Source: Straminergon stramineum
Lineage: Eukaryota > Streptophyta > Bryopsida > Hypnales > Calliergonaceae
Reading direction: 5' to 3'
NCBI GenBank assembly: GCA_963920665.1
Contig: OY987266.1
Coordinates: 13,955,001-14,019,000, forward strand
DNA: 64,000 nt
Made by a program: the position numbers and the translations under genes. Shown piece by piece: positions 36,915-50,689 of this stretch (the stretch's first letter is position 1; the number at the start of each line of letters is the position of its first letter). The notes under the pieces were generated by a model. That model made no database searches, had not been told where the DNA came from, and worked only from the letters and a program-made list of their open reading frames with translations.

Positions 36915-39500
36915 GGAAGCTTAGCAAAGATCCATTGCTTGGAAGGCACAATGGATCAATGTTAGGCACCCGGTAGAATAGAATTCACCCCCCAACCACA
37001 AGAACTTGGTTGTGCTCGTATATTTACCAAGGGTAGGTAATTATCCGCTCACACTCATAACTTACATTATGTGTATGTGACTTTGTGTGCACTTGTACTC
37101 TTTGCTTTAAGCAAATCAATTCACTATTGGAAGTATGTGTGCTCTTATGTGACCAATATGCCTTGCTCTTTTATTATCAATTAATTAAGTTATATGAATT
37201 CCAAACCTTCAAATTGCAATTAGTTACACCAGTAGACAGTCAAGTTCTGAGTGCAAAGAAACTCTGAACTTCAGTTACAAGCCCATGCGAAGGAGGGTTG
37301 CTATGATGTGTGAGCCCATGAGCCTAAAATACTACACACTTAGGTTATAATTGTCTATATTATAGAAACCTTCTTTGATAATAGTGTAACTATATTATAG
37401 GTATCTATATTACATGTGCTTATATTATAAACACCTTCAATGGTTGTAGGATATCTATTTATACACACATGCTCACATTTTCATGCTCATATACGAGCAT
37501 CGTTGTTTAGTCATTCAAGATGCATGAATAGGATTAATTAAATGAAGGCCTAAAGGTTGATAAGTTTCTAGATTTGTGACTTCATTGGTTTTTGACTTTT
37601 TAACTTGTCCAATGAGAGACAACTTTTTTAATGAATTTTTTTTTAATTTACCTAAGAAAAACAAAACTTGTGAGATTAATATCCAATTTTTGTTGATTTT
37701 ATTCTCTTTTTAATACTTAATCCTTAAAGAAAAAAAAGGAGGGTGTTGTTCAAGTGAAATTGTCTAAAACTATGAAACACACACACACATACAAATATAT
37801 ATATATATATATATAATGTGTGAGTTTGCAATTTTGGAAGTGCTAGTATTCCGAATTAAGCTACAACCACCAACTAAGGAGTTTTTCACTAGATAGCAAT
37901 AAAAACTTTGTTAGGTTAGAGCAAGAATTTAGAAAATGCAATTAGGAGAAAACAAAGTAAAAATTCTAGGAAAAAATAGGGATTTTAAACTAAAAAGACA
38001 TTAAGCGAGACTTGGTAGAATAACCAAATTAGGCTTATGGTAAGATGATGATAAAATGAAAACCAAAATGCTACTAAGCAAGAAAATAGAAGTAAATTTA
38101 AATGGAAAAATAAAATAATAATATAACATAAAAAAATAAAACCAAAATGAAAACAAAACACTTTGGGTAAGAAATAGGATTAGAAATAAATGACAAACCA
38201 AAAAAAGAAAAAAGAAAAAGTGAATTAAAAAGAAAAAGACTAGAAGTAGAAATGAAACTTGATATAAATTTAAAACTTGACATAAGAAACAAGAAGAAAC
38301 TCAAAAGAGGTTAGACAAACTAAAACTTCTATGAGAATATGAGAGTAGCAAGGGAAACATTGAAATGGTGGGAGAAACACTAAAATAGGGGCTTGACAAT
38401 AATGTAGGGGGGATTGCACTAAATTAGCACACTTATAATAATATAGCTTGTTTTGCATTGATGTAGTGGATTAATAATAAACTAGTGTAGGATGAAAGTA
38501 GTTAAGAGAATTTTATCATTTGGGAGTTGCATTGTATGAGAATTTAGGATTTGGAGCTCTCTCTCTCTTAGAATTCTATATGCATGATGTGTTTTTAGAG
38601 CTTGGTCAAGAATTAAGTAAAAAAATGAAATAAAAATGCTAAAAAAGTGATTGCAATGAATTAGGATCAGAGGTAGACAATTTGTCAAATAGGTTCACGT
38701 GTTTTTTAGAGCAATTGGGTAAAAATTATAGGTTTTTGAGGTCAAATGAAAAATTGCTTTGAAAGTGATGGGAAAATTTTGAGTGACACTTGGACAACGA
38801 ACTTTGACAAGCAATTACGAGAGAATAGCAATGCATCATGAGCTGAAAATTAGTGGAAAGTTGTCTTTTGAATCTGACTTTCCATAAAGCATAGTCTCAA
38901 TCCATTTAGAGCATAGATGTGGCAATGGTTGTTGTTTGTGTGGCAAAAAGTCTATTGCCACAAGAAATTCAAAGCTACAATTTGGAGAGCAATTGCAAGA
39001 AAATAGAAAAGCAAATGGAGTTGAAATTTAAAGAGTATGTAGCTTGGAAAGTTAGCTTTCCAACATGATCTGGCTCACCCAATTTAGAGAAATGACAAAG
39101 TTGGGGCAACTGATTATGTGCAAGAAGGATTGTTGCTTCTAAAAGGAAATACTAGAATCTAAGTTTTTGTTTAGTTTTTTACAATTGTATTTGAATATTT
39201 GCAAACTTCATTGCACATTTGTAGATACTAGAATATTAAATCTATTTTTTTTATATTTTTTGAGGTGTGAACAAAGATCATTTTATTTTTGGTTTTAGGA
39301 TTACATGGTGATATGTAATAAATTGTCAAGTGATTTGAGGAATTGCCATGGGATTTCAAGTGATTAATAGGATGAGTTTTAACGATTAGACTAGAGAGGA
39401 TCTGGAGAGTCGCTTAAGCTGAGTTGATAAGTGATTTTTATTCTCATTTTCTCTCTTCTCTCTTCTCCTAATGTGTATGAGTTTTGGAACACTTTTGTAT
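36915..39500. other. AT-rich non-coding stretch
   Basis: No gene. Contains an (AC)n(AT)n microsatellite at 37779-37815 and A-rich tracts at 38040-38260. Confidence 0.4.
37779..37815. repeat. (AC)n/(AT)n microsatellite
   Basis: Alternating acacacaca followed by an uninterrupted atatat tract. Confidence 0.9.
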
Positions 39501-39756
39501 TTTTGTTGTTGATAATCTTTGCATATTAAGAAGCTTTAAGCATATATTTTAATTGTGTGTACCTCCCAATGATTGGGCATCATTGTATATGTGTGGAATT
39601 TTCCTAGGAGAGGAATTCTTATTTGTTATGTTGTGTTTAAAGCAATTGTTTGTGTATGAGTCTTTGATTAAATCATTCTATTTGTTTGTATAAGCTTGTA
39701 ATAGTGTATGTTCTGGTTAAGGCTTGAAGCAGTTGTTTCTGTGTAAGGATTTAAGC

Positions 39757-42355
39757 TCTAACCCCTAACTGCCTAGTCGACCATGTATGGTCGATCTGAA
39801 ATTCTAAGCCCATTTCTGTGTGGGCAATTAAATTCCTGTAACTGGTTTAAAAAAAATTTCGGGAAGTTTTGAGGGTTAACTATGGAAAATTTTCATTTTT
39901 CATTGGAAAAAGTACATATTCAATTATTGAGAGGTCTTCAAAGGCATATGTATTCTAAAAGTGTAGTGTAATGCTTGCTAATTTTACTTCATTTTTTGGC
40001 TTTATGCAAAGCTTGGCAATTTCATTTGATTTGAGATCTAAGAAATTGTACTTATCCATTTGCTTTGAGAATGGTCCCAATGAAAAGTTTAAAGTATTTT
40101 CATGGTTTTCACCATTGAAAATTTCAATATGCAAGTGTTTAATTGAAGCTATTTTTAATTTCTACTTATAAACAAAAATTACATTTCAACAATTGCAAGG
40201 TGGATTGTGCAATGAGTTTGATGTCTTTTCATGTGAAGTTAAGTTTTTTGGAAGTGCATTTTAGTGTGCTAATACTCTTTAAAGTTGGTCATGTTACCTC
40301 CAATCCCCCAAAACATATATATTCAAATTTTTGAAACATTGTGGACAAAGACAATGTACTAAAAATAGAAAATGTATATTTCCCTTGGTATAATCTCACA
40401 ACTCCTAGGAAATTTCGCACTCAAAATTGGTGTGCATTCTAATAAACAAGCTCTACGAACATCTATATGGTTAGATTTGGAAAAAAACACAATTTGCTTC
40501 ATTGAGGATAACTACAAGCCAATGCTCTTTTTTCATAGTCAAAACACACTTGAAAAGGCTTGGGCATTTAGGGGTTAATTAAAGGCTAGTGAGAATTTTA
40601 ATTGAATGGTTGTACCATTTTATGAAAACGTTGAATGTTGTGTGTAATAATAATGTTTAAAGCAAATTTGTAATTAGTGTATGTAATTCAAGTTGATGTC
40701 ATGTGTGTGTAATATGAGTGACCTTGGAAGTTATATTGATAGAGATTGTTTAGTGCCTTAAAGCATGTTGTGATTGAAGGAGAGAATTATTTATTGAGTG
40801 CATAGTGTTGTGGTTGAATGTGAAAATCCCTAAGATTGGGTGATGAAAGAAATTGTGAGTGTTTTTAGAGATTGGATAAGTGAATTCTAAGTTAATAGCT
40901 TGAAGCTCTATTAATGTTCTTGTGTTTGAATTTGAATTGATGATTGTGGAATATGTAAGGGAATCTCAAAATTTGCTAGCCTTGTGACTATGAGCTTAAA
41001 GCAATTATTTAGTTCTACATTGAATGGGTGAGAGGTTATAGTTACAGTGTTTAGATAGAATCATAGAATGGCTTTAAGCAAATTAGTATAGTAATGCTAC
41101 AAGCAAATGTGTAGATTGAAGGTGAACTATAAAGATGATTACTAAAGGAGTTTATCGTGTAGTTGTTTGAAGCAAGTTAGAACAAAGTATGCTATAAGCA
41201 TTATTAAGATTGTCATAGTTTGAATGAAGTTGGAAATACTAACAATGGTTTGTTGAATGATTTGAGTGCCACTTAAGTGAATTATGTGAGCCTATGCTTA
41301 AAGCAAATGCAAAAGGAAATGGAAAGGATTGTGCTTAAAGCTATATGTCATATTTATCCTCACTTAAAGTATATTATTTATTTATCCCCATACTAGGATA
41401 AGAGACGAATCGCATGCTTGTTTTCATTGCATCCATATGTGTCGAACAAAAATTAATGTTTGGAGAAAAGAAAGATATCCTTTCTCTAAAACCAATGGAT
41501 TATTTTTTTAATATTTTCCATTGGAATCTAGTTTATAAGGCACTTCTATTTTAAAAAGTGACTTTAGTCATAATGCAATAGACTATTTGATCATTCCTCA
41601 GATTTTGAACCCCTATACTATAATCTTGGGTTTTGTTGAGAAAAGCAAAATTCTATATTACAACATTGTTTTCGAAAATGTTGTATGAATAATGTATGGG
41701 AGAAATTGGGTGTTTTAGAGGATGACATAGTTTGGAACTTTAGGCTAAGTCTCATTTAGGGCCCATTTAGGTGCCCTAATTGAGATTTTTGAGGATCAAT
41801 ATTATATTGGATGTGGTAGATGTTAGATGAAGGTGAAGTGATGAAATTAGCATTTTAGGGATTTTTTGTGTAATACCCCCAATTTATCTTAGAGCTTTTG
41901 AGACAATTACAAGTGTTTTGAGTGTGTAACCATTGCTTAGAAGGCAAGATATTTTAACATTTGAGGACCATGGTCAATTTTTGGGGTGGGCAACCCACTT
42001 TTATTGCATAACTGAAAATTAAAATTACAACACATTAGTGGTTTAAAACAAAGATCTAACTATACATATGCATTGGGTGCATAGTGCATTTTACAAACAT
42101 GTGTATCTTTCTCATTTATGTCCATCTTTCACTAGTAATTGCCATATTTACAACCACTTTTGTGTTAGTATTTTGAACCCCATATCCACATGCAAGCACG
42201 GATTGGGGTGATTCTTGGCCTAGTAGATGTGGTTCACAAATCTCTATATCCATTCCCTTTGGTCCTTCCTTAGAATTTTCACCAAACTCTGCCCACCAAG
42301 CAAAAAGTGTCCAAATCGACCACACTATGGTCGACCAATCCTTGAAGGGTTAAGG
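39757..42355. mobile_element. Candidate 2.6-kb non-coding inverted-repeat element
   Basis: The left end has TAACCCCTAACTG, then GTCGACCATGTATGGTCGA. The right end, reverse complemented, has TTAACCCTTCAAGG, then GTCGACCATAGTGTGGTCGA. The two ends are therefore inverted copies of ~43 bp with several mismatches. The interior has no coding capacity but many copies of a motif like TTAAAGCAA. Boundaries and class are uncertain; the ends could be part of a larger family with TTAA-CCC termini. Confidence 0.4.
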
Positions 42356-42595
42356 GGCCCATATACTCCTTGATGGCCAACTCTAAAGTTTTTTTGCCTA
42401 GTAGTAAAAATACCTCATAAAAATAGTCATTTTTTACTACATTGAAAATCAAAATTTTTTATTTGAACTCCTACTTTGGGGTGATTACACTAAACACATG
42501 TACTACTAGTTGCGTTTTATAGTACTCATGCTTTTTTTTTTCTAGAGTACTTTAAAATTAGGAAAATAATTTTTAAACAATTTTAAAAATATGGT

Positions 42596-42597
<2 letters not shown>

Positions 42598-42636
<39 letters not shown>
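42598..42636. repeat. (TA)n microsatellite
   Basis: Uninterrupted tatata tract followed by a short (gat)n run. Confidence 0.95.
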
Positions 42637-42638
<2 letters not shown>

Positions 42639-42659
42639 TGATGATGATGAATGTAACCA

Positions 42660-45372
42660 CCAAAGGAAAACCATAGAAAATTTCTCTAAGTAAGAGAACT
42701 AGAAAAGTTCCAAATCTTTAGAAAATAGATACTCCAATGTTTTAATTAGGAAAGAATAGGAAGAAAATTAAATTAAAAAAAATTGGCCATTTGTAGCAAT
42801 TCTATGGAGTTGGTTATTCACCAAAAGAATACCAAAAGAAGATTTTACATATTTCAAAATGCAAGTGGAAAGAGGTTCACTTTGTGAACTTTTACACAAC
42901 ATATGATTAATTATTTTTAGAAATCCTATAAACAATAGCTAAAAGTCTACTACAAGACCACATGTTGCAAATTTTAGCTCCAAATTTGTTTCTTTGGGCA
43001 TTACTTTATTAAAAAAGATTGGTAAGTGTGACAAATTTGGGGGCTAATTTTGGATACTAAATTTTGGAAATTCAAAATATTAGACAAGGCGTATAATAGT
43101 CATGAGTTCTTTACCTATGAATTTTGAGTCATTTGAAGCAAAAACACAAAAGTTATGGCCAAAAAACAGATCAGCTAGAGATGTGTGACAAAAAGTAGTA
43201 TATCTATTTCTTGCAATCACCTTTTCAAGTTTAAAAAATGTTCATTTCAACCCTATCTAATAGTGTCGGCATGTCAACACACCTAGAGCCTTTTCAAAGT
43301 GAGATTTTTGCTCTTCTCAAAAAATAAGCCTCTCTATACCATTGAATAATACATCTTCATAGGTGTGCATATATGAAATTTCAAAAGCAAATGAAAGAGA
43401 CTACCTTGCTCTAAATCACTTTGTAATATGAGGAGATTAAATAAACATCAATACACTAGCCATTTTTTGATGATTTCTTGTGCAATGATTTTCTTAAAAT
43501 CCTAACGGTGAAATCATAGAGACAAACCTATAAAGTTTATGGAAGAAAATTCAAAATCTTTGATTATACAAATTGCAAGACTATAAAGTTGTTTTTCAAA
43601 GTTGCCTAACATAGTTGACAAAGTTTAATTCTTCTTGGAGTGTGAATTGCAAGCTAAAAATATTGTTTTTGTTGAAAATTGCATACTTCTTCATATTAAT
43701 TACATACATAACAAAATTCAAAAGTATATGATGAATTTAGCAAAAAATGCCCACATTGCACAAATTTTCCAAGCAACAATCCTTTCACGTGGGCTTCCAA
43801 TAAGACTCTTTTTCTTTCTTGCAAAGTTAAAAATTTTAGAAACATCTATTCAAAATTGACTTTGAATGAACATACCAAAACATTAAATTGATAATTGTTC
43901 CTTAGGGGGTAATGACTAGGATTTCAAACAAGAAAAATGGAACAAAGAATACTACGAAACTCAAAGCTCAAATCAACCAAAAGTCATGCTCAATTTTAAG
44001 CTTTGTTTCATTCAATCTTTTTCATTTGGTCACACAAAAAACTAGAAAAATTATAATACTTTGGGAGGATTATAAAATTTAATGTACATTAAATTTTTAG
44101 CATGCAAACTATGTAATGGGGCATGTTTGATTTAAGTACTTGGTTCTTCTATTTTGAAAAAACTTTGGTAATTGAAAGAACACACATAAATACCAAAGTT
44201 TTGGTAACCTTTAACACCTAAACGCGTTGACGTCCATTTTTTGGATGATGAATAGATTGAAACTCTAGTTTCATCCTCCTAACTATTTGGATGAAAGTTA
44301 TTTTAATTTGTGAAGATACGTTTTCAAATTTTTGCACTATCTAAGGGTTGGATTTGGTGTTACTAGAGTTCATATTTTTCTAAAATTACAAATGTGCAAG
44401 TATGCCAAGTGGTCAAACTACATTGACTTTAGTTCAAAACTGAATTAGCCCAAATGAGGTCATAGATAGGAAGAACACAAAAATTTCAAAAAATCACCAT
44501 GTGAAGAGAATCTCATTTCAAATCCATTCCAACAAATTTTACTCAAAAAATGATAATATTTCACTTGCAATCGAATTTAGAAGGAATTTTGAAATTCCTC
44601 TTTCAAAATTTATAAAAAAAGATTGATGATAGCATTGGTGAATCTAACCGTACAAAAGGAATCTAAAAATCAAAATCTACAACTTTTATTTCTATACCAA
44701 TTCCAAAATATGCTTCCAAATAGCACTTTATAATGATTTTTCTCAAATCGTCATTTCTACAGATGAATCTAGATGTTTAGGGGTTATAATCTATACTATT
44801 AAAGGATTAAATTTTTTTTGGTGATGGTCATTGAGATTTCTATGAGCAAGGAAGGAAGAAGGCTACAATATTGGAGATTTTTCACATGCTAAAATAATAG
44901 GGATTTTGCACTGACTATAAAGAAATTCATGGACTATAGAAATTGCACATGGTTCAAATATCTTGAGAATCAACATCATTTTCACATTTTTCAAATTGTG
45001 GATATTTTATATTCTATAAATGTCAACTTCCTCCATTTTTTGTGTACAACAATTTGAAATGATGTATACCAACATGCCAAGGCATAAAAAGTTTTCTTGA
45101 AGTTCTAAGAAAAAATTGACAAAATAGAAAATAATTCCAAATTATGGCTCACAAAATTGAGTTTTCAATATGGCTAACATTGAAATTAATTTTCTTTCAA
45201 TTCACAACTCATTTTTTCTTCAAACTTCCTTAGTAATGTGTTATATGTCACATACTACAACTTTTATATATCAACTTTTGGACTTTGCCCATTGATACTT
45301 TTGGTATGATTGTTTGAATGAAAAAGTTTCAAGTCTATATTGAGTTTTGTTTGTCACTACTAACCACCTCCT
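42660..45372. other. AT-rich spacer left of the hAT element
   Basis: No gene. TTAGGGGGTAAT and TTTAGGGGTTATAA motifs at 43901-43914 and 44776-44789 mark possible ends of old repeats. Confidence 0.4.
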
Positions 45373-45558
45373 AAGTGACTCAGGGTTGTCATATCGGACG
45401 GGTCAGGGTCACCGGACGTCCCGGACGGACGGGCGAACTGGACCGGACGGCTGGACGGTCCGGACCGATCGGACGGCTTCAATTTTTCAAAGTTGTGGAA
45501 TTTTTTTGAATGACACGTCACCTCGGACACCTAGATCCAGGGCTTGAACGTCATGTGA

Positions 45559-45712
45559 GGGCGCGGACTTCAGCGTCAGCGTCAGGGCACGGACTCCTTC
45601 AGGCAGGGCGCGGACTTCAGCGTCAGCGTCAGGGCGCGGACTCCTTTAGGCAGGGCATGGACTTCAACGTTAGCGTTAGGGCGCGGACTCCTTCAGGCAG
45701 GGCGCGGACGGG
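45559..45712. repeat. 47-bp subterminal tandem repeat of the hAT element
   Basis: The landmark gggcgcgg/gggcatgg recurs at 45559, 45606, 45653 and 45700, exactly 47 bp apart. The unit contains gcgcggacttcagcgtcag and gcgcggactccttcaggca. The related gcgcgg motif is inverted near the right end (57295-57330), as expected for transposase-binding subterminal repeats. Confidence 0.9.
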
Positions 45713-46113
45713 AAATGGTGGATTTTACTTATGTGTTCTCCAATATATATATATATATATAAATTTATTTTTTGAACAAATGGGAGACCCCACTGCATTA
45801 AAAAGAACTAGTAACTGCAATATATTTTACATGATTGCACTCACCAATGTTTCCAACATGCTTGTCAAATACAAAAATACAGAAAAGAAATATTAGTAGG
45901 CTGCAATGTTTGTGATAACCAAAACTATTTATAAAATTCATGCATTGCAAAGTACAATAACAATACAATGAATCTATACTTCCAAAATACGCTCACTTTC
46001 TCATAGGTTATCTAAGACATTCCTTTGGCTTCTCGTCCATCTTTCTTCCAATTGCTACAATTCTCTTCAACTCTTAAAGACCCGAGATCTACCATCGATG
46101 CAACTCAATAACC

Positions 46114-49100
46114 TCAATTATTCAAACGACTCGACCTACGAACTTCTTGGGCACTTGGATCCGCTACATTAGCATCTCGAACAACAACATCATCATCCTC
46201 TGGTGCCTCATCATTCGCATCTTCATTGCTGTCATATTCATCTTCTGCTTCACCACTGTCTGTGGTCCAATGTCCCTCAACTTCCAAGTTTTCATTTCGA
46301 AGTTCTATTGTAGTTTGACCTTGACTACGTTTGCACTTGAACCTCTTATGTCGTTGTGCGTTGAGGTCTTCTGCATCAGAATTTATAGTGGGTCGACCTG
46401 GAATTGTTGGAACAACAAATGCCGGGGTTGACCCACTAGGTCTTGGTACGTATGTACTTAGGAACGGTTCTATCACCCTATTTGGATCTCTTGCCCCAAT
46501 TCCAAGGAGTAGATGATTAGTAGGCCTTGATGATGATGCTTCTCCAATATGTTGACCTTCTCTTTGTCCATGGCCTCTACTTCCTCCACGGCCTCCAGCC
46601 CTTCCACGGCCTTTCGTCTGTCCATGGCCTTGTTGATATTGACCTAGTTCATGACGAACGGGGGGCCGAGGGGCCATAGGTGGTCTACCACCAATAGTAC
46701 CACGTGAAACGCTTTGCAGAGTCAAATCAACATTCCCCAGAGAGCCTAACCCTGCTGGAGAAGGTCTTCGAATGGCATTGGAATTTGTTACTGAAGATGG
46801 GTCTATGGAATGTGGTGTTTGTTTACCTTGATCAGAAATAGTAGGATGGCCCTCAACTGCAACAGGTACACGGGCAAGGTCTTCTGGTGGTTCTACAAAT
46901 GCAAAAACATCATTAGGGTCCACATGCTCTGGATCAAAAGGCCTTCTCACATTACCAGTTGGTTGGTTTCTTGCAATAGGGCGTGCCACTCTTGCATTTC
47001 TAACGTTTCTATCATGATGTCCTTGAATAGCTCTAATGTTTCAAGTTGATGGCCCCACTCCTATAGGCCTTGTATTGCCATCTCGATTGTGAGAAGATCC
47101 TCCACGGTTTGGATTTGCATTCTTCCCCCTCTTTACGTCGCCATCTTCATTTCCACCGCTATTTCCTGGAGGGAGGTTGTCATCATCGTCGTTGTTGTTA
47201 TGGGAAATACCATCATCGACGTTATCGTCATTTGGATTGTCGGTCTCTAAAGAAGACGACAAAGCGGGGACTTCAACGATCCCTTCATTTTGAGGAAGTG
47301 GAGGTGAAGGGCTGCAACGTGGATTGGGTGGAATGGGTGGCCCCCAAGGACCCCAACGACCATCAAGGAGTTCCTCCTCTCCATTGTCAGCATCTCCGTA
47401 GTAGTTCCTTGCTTCCTCGAGGTGATCAGCTCCTCACCTCCAAAGATCTGGGTTTGCCGAATACTCTTGAGGTGCTACGTAGGCTTCTCCATCAACCTCT
47501 TCTTCTTCCTTTGCTTGCATTGCGTCGAATTTCCGATTGCGTTCATTCGTCGGGAGCGGACCAAGGGTATCTGGATCGGAATCCTCCGAGTACATATTTG
47601 CATCATACCAACGAACTGGATTGGCTCCTGGTCACTGTTGAAGTACACGGCTATTGGTATAAATATATACCAATGACTTTGCCTTTTCGAGGGCTAATCG
47701 ATTTCGGACCTTATTGTGAACAAAGGAATACATACTCCAATTCCTTTCACAAGAGCTAGCAGAACACGTGAGGGATAAAAGACGCACAACAATTTTTGAA
47801 AGAGCCCGATCTCCAACCCTGTGCCACCATTGGTGGGGAAGCATTTGTGTCACACAGATGTTGGGTGTCATAGCTGGATTGTACGGTCCACTACCCTCCT
47901 CAAATTCTGTTAATTCCGCCAACACATCATCGAAATTCACACCCACTGAATCTGCCATCTTGCGGATGACTCTATACAATGCACGTAGGGCAGTTCCATC
48001 CACCATGAGCGCCACATTATCCAAGAGATATGGATTCAAAAGGGCCGCAGCGTAGTGTGTATCTTCAAAAACCATGTTCCATCTTTCATTGAAAGATGCT
48101 TCCAAAATGACTGCTATGTCATCACGTAAGTTGAAAGGTGGTTCTCTTAAATAATACACGTGCCCTCGCAAATTGTGCATTACGAGCCACGCCCAACCCA
48201 TGGCTGGTTCTCGTCCATCAAACACACACAAAGCCTTCAATACGTCTTCAGTCATGTACACGTAATTCACACATCGTTGCCAGAAAGCCACATCTTGAAT
48301 GGTTCTTTTGACATTACGTGAAGCGGTAGCTGCCTGCACTCCATTTTGTTTGTTCCGTAGGGTATCAAAGTAATTTAGAACACGCGGGTGGTTATTTAAC
48401 CGCTCCAAGACTCCTCTGAGTTTCACCAGTCGCTGCAACATGAGGAAATTACAAGCGAAGCGGGTTTCGCTAGGCACTACGAGTTGCAGATTCGGACTCA
48501 ACTCACGGAAAACCGACATGGTTGCATGATGGTTTCAAATGTATTGGCACAATCTTTTTGCCCTGGCAATTAAATCCGAAAATTCCTGGATTTTGGCCCA
48601 ATCTTCCAACATGAGATCCAGTGCATGTGCCATGCAGCCTTGCGCAAAAATGTGCGGATATGTTTGAGTGATGTCTTGCAATGCCCCAAGCATGTTTGCT
48701 GCATTATCTGTGCACACTTGTGTCACATATTTGGGATCCACCTTCTCAATGTACACTTTCATTTGGTCCGCTATGTAGTGCATTGTTTTCTTTTGCGAGG
48801 TAGTATCAATTGACCCCAAAAATACATCACCTGCAAGGCATGACATCATCACATTCATGAGGGGCCTCCGATTGACATCATCCCAACCATCGGTGCATAT
48901 CGCCCCCCCATAGTGCTTGACAGCAAATCCAACCTTCTCTTGAATTTGCTTCTCAATTTGCAACCTCCTCAGTTCAATTAAATTAGTCCTGAACTGATGG
49001 TAAGAAGGTGGACTATATTCAAACCTTGCCTGTGAGGTTGCCTTTACAACCTCAATGAAGGCTAGATGCCTTGCCACATTAAATGGCACATTCGCTTCAT

Positions 49101-49620
49101 AGAAAAAACTTGCCCACTTCTCATCCAACTCCTTCTTCTTTGCAATGTTGAATGCGTCTGCCATGCGCTGCTGACGTAGTGATCCAAATCTCGTAGAATT
49201 CGATCCAGCAAGACTATATGACGTTTGTAGAATATCATTTCCTTCTGAAACGTTTGCCCCTTCTTCCGCTCTCCCACCATTGATCCCACCCGTCACCTCA
49301 TTTTCAGTAGCTTCACTTGAACTTGCACGTGCAGTTGCTCTAGATGGCGCACTTTGAATTGGTTCTCCCTCATACATGTCCTCGACATCCATTCGTAGCG
49401 GGACAAAACCTGTACAATTGGCAAATCTATGTCGCACATGACGAGGCATACTTCGACAAATTGACCTCTCCGATTTTGAGCCATATCCGAAATGTGCAAA
49501 AGCACGCTCACGTTTGTAATTGAAGGTCCCAGCATAGAAAACACAAGTCACCTTAATCCCATTCTCTGTAAAGTTCAGCCATGGTTCCCATTCCTTGGTC
49601 TGCTTCCTTTGACTTGCCAT
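46114..49620 (-). pseudogene. hAT transposase with ~500-residue C-terminal extension, four internal TGA
   Basis: Frame of 1169 codons from ATG 49620 to TGA 46116-46114, interrupted by TGA at codons 362 (48537), 663 (47634), 729 (47436) and 860 (47043). There is no frameshift. It begins with a BED-like zinc finger (KVTCVFYAGTF, second Cys replaced by Tyr). A DUF659/RNase-H region follows with D244 (CTDGWDD) and D305 (VCTDNAANML), then the hAT C-terminal dimerisation domain with E625 (SASSCERNWS) ending at ~662. The first TGA lies in a Y-I-*-N-H-H motif where the family often has Arg, suggesting CGA. Residues 663-1168 are an unusual low-complexity tail: Glu- and Asp-rich, an Asn/Asp stretch, an RGG-like box (GRGRAGGRGGSRG) and an acidic C-terminus. 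It would cut and reinsert the surrounding element if expressed. Confidence 0.9.
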
Positions 49621-49879
49621 TGCGTTCAACCGTTCACAAATAATTTCAAATGTCTTCCTCCTCCTTCGTATTGAAGTTAAAAAGATTGTAGATATACCGA
49701 ACAAAGTATCAGTAACAACAGTTAGCGCTAATCCACTGCTTGAACTGATTTTGACATCACCTCAGCAGCAAACTAGGGCCATCTGCCACCCAAGTAGACT
49801 CACAAGGAGCTCAAAATGAATTGAAGTCCAAGAGATAGAGGCCAGGTGACAAATGTAGGGAATGCTGGGTCTTCCTTTT

Positions 49880-49888
49880 CTTTATATA
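49880..49888 (-). promoter_or_regulatory. TATA box of hAT transposase
   Basis: TATATAAAG on the minus strand, 260 bp upstream of the ATG and immediately downstream of a GC-rich repeat array, the same layout as at 54880 and 55016. Confidence 0.6.
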
Positions 49889-49904
49889 CTTAGGGAATGC
49901 AGGG

Positions 49905-50225
49905 GCGTAGACTTCACCGATGTGCATGGCAACAGGGCGCGGACGTCTTCATTCCCAAAGTGTAGGGCGGGGACGCACACTTCAATCCCTGGCATCAGAG
50001 CGCGAATAGGAAGGTAGGGCGGGGACTTGAAGTTAAGGCGCGGACTCCAAGGCGCGGACTTGAAGTCAGGGCGCGGACTCCAGGGCGGACAATTCACAGA
50101 GGCGGAAGAACTTGAGAGAGCGCAACTAAATCACAGACTCCATAGTGTGGACTTGAAGTTAGGGCGCGGACTCCAGGGCGCAGACTTGAAGTCAAGGCGC
50201 GGACTCCAGGGCGTGGACGTGCTCG
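49905..50225. repeat. GC-rich GCGCGGACT array upstream of hAT transposase
   Basis: Repeats of about 32 bp containing ggcgcggacttgaagtcag and ggcgcggactccagg, with degenerate members at both sides. They match the subterminal and cargo-promoter repeats of the same element. Confidence 0.85.
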
Positions 50226-50689
50226 TCCAGCACAGGAGGCAGGACTTTGAAATGCGCTTGGGCTTTGACATTCTTCAGTCCCTCCCTTTTTTGGAGCGGG
50301 GGAACCATTAATTATAGCCTCAACAACTTGTTTTGGATTCCGACAAGGCAATGAAAGCAAGATGCCAAATAAAGAGCTCCATTGACTAAGATTTGGAAGA
50401 AACTTCATGGAAGAGTATGTCCCCTTCATTGTGGTGGGAAATGTTTTTCCTTACTTCTTGCAACACTTCAAACTACTTTGAACCAACAAATAGTTTAGGG
50501 TGTAAAAAAAAGACTCTAAATTCTAAAGTGTTTAGGACACTTTGAGGAAATATTTAGGAAATGTTTTGGAAATGTAGTGTACTAGATAAAAGGGTAAAAC
50601 CTCATTTTGTTTAAAATGAAAGAAATAGTAGGGGGTTAAAAAAAATTCTAGGCCTTCAATACGTCACTTGAATTTTTAATTCCATCATT

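Noticed and set aside
45559..45712. CRISPR-like array because of regular 47-bp spacing
   Set aside because: Units are contiguous with no unique spacers and lie in a plant transposon subterminal region.
47070..47759. 229-codon plus-strand frame in the hAT region
   Set aside because: It is antisense to the C-terminal extension of the transposase and matches no family.
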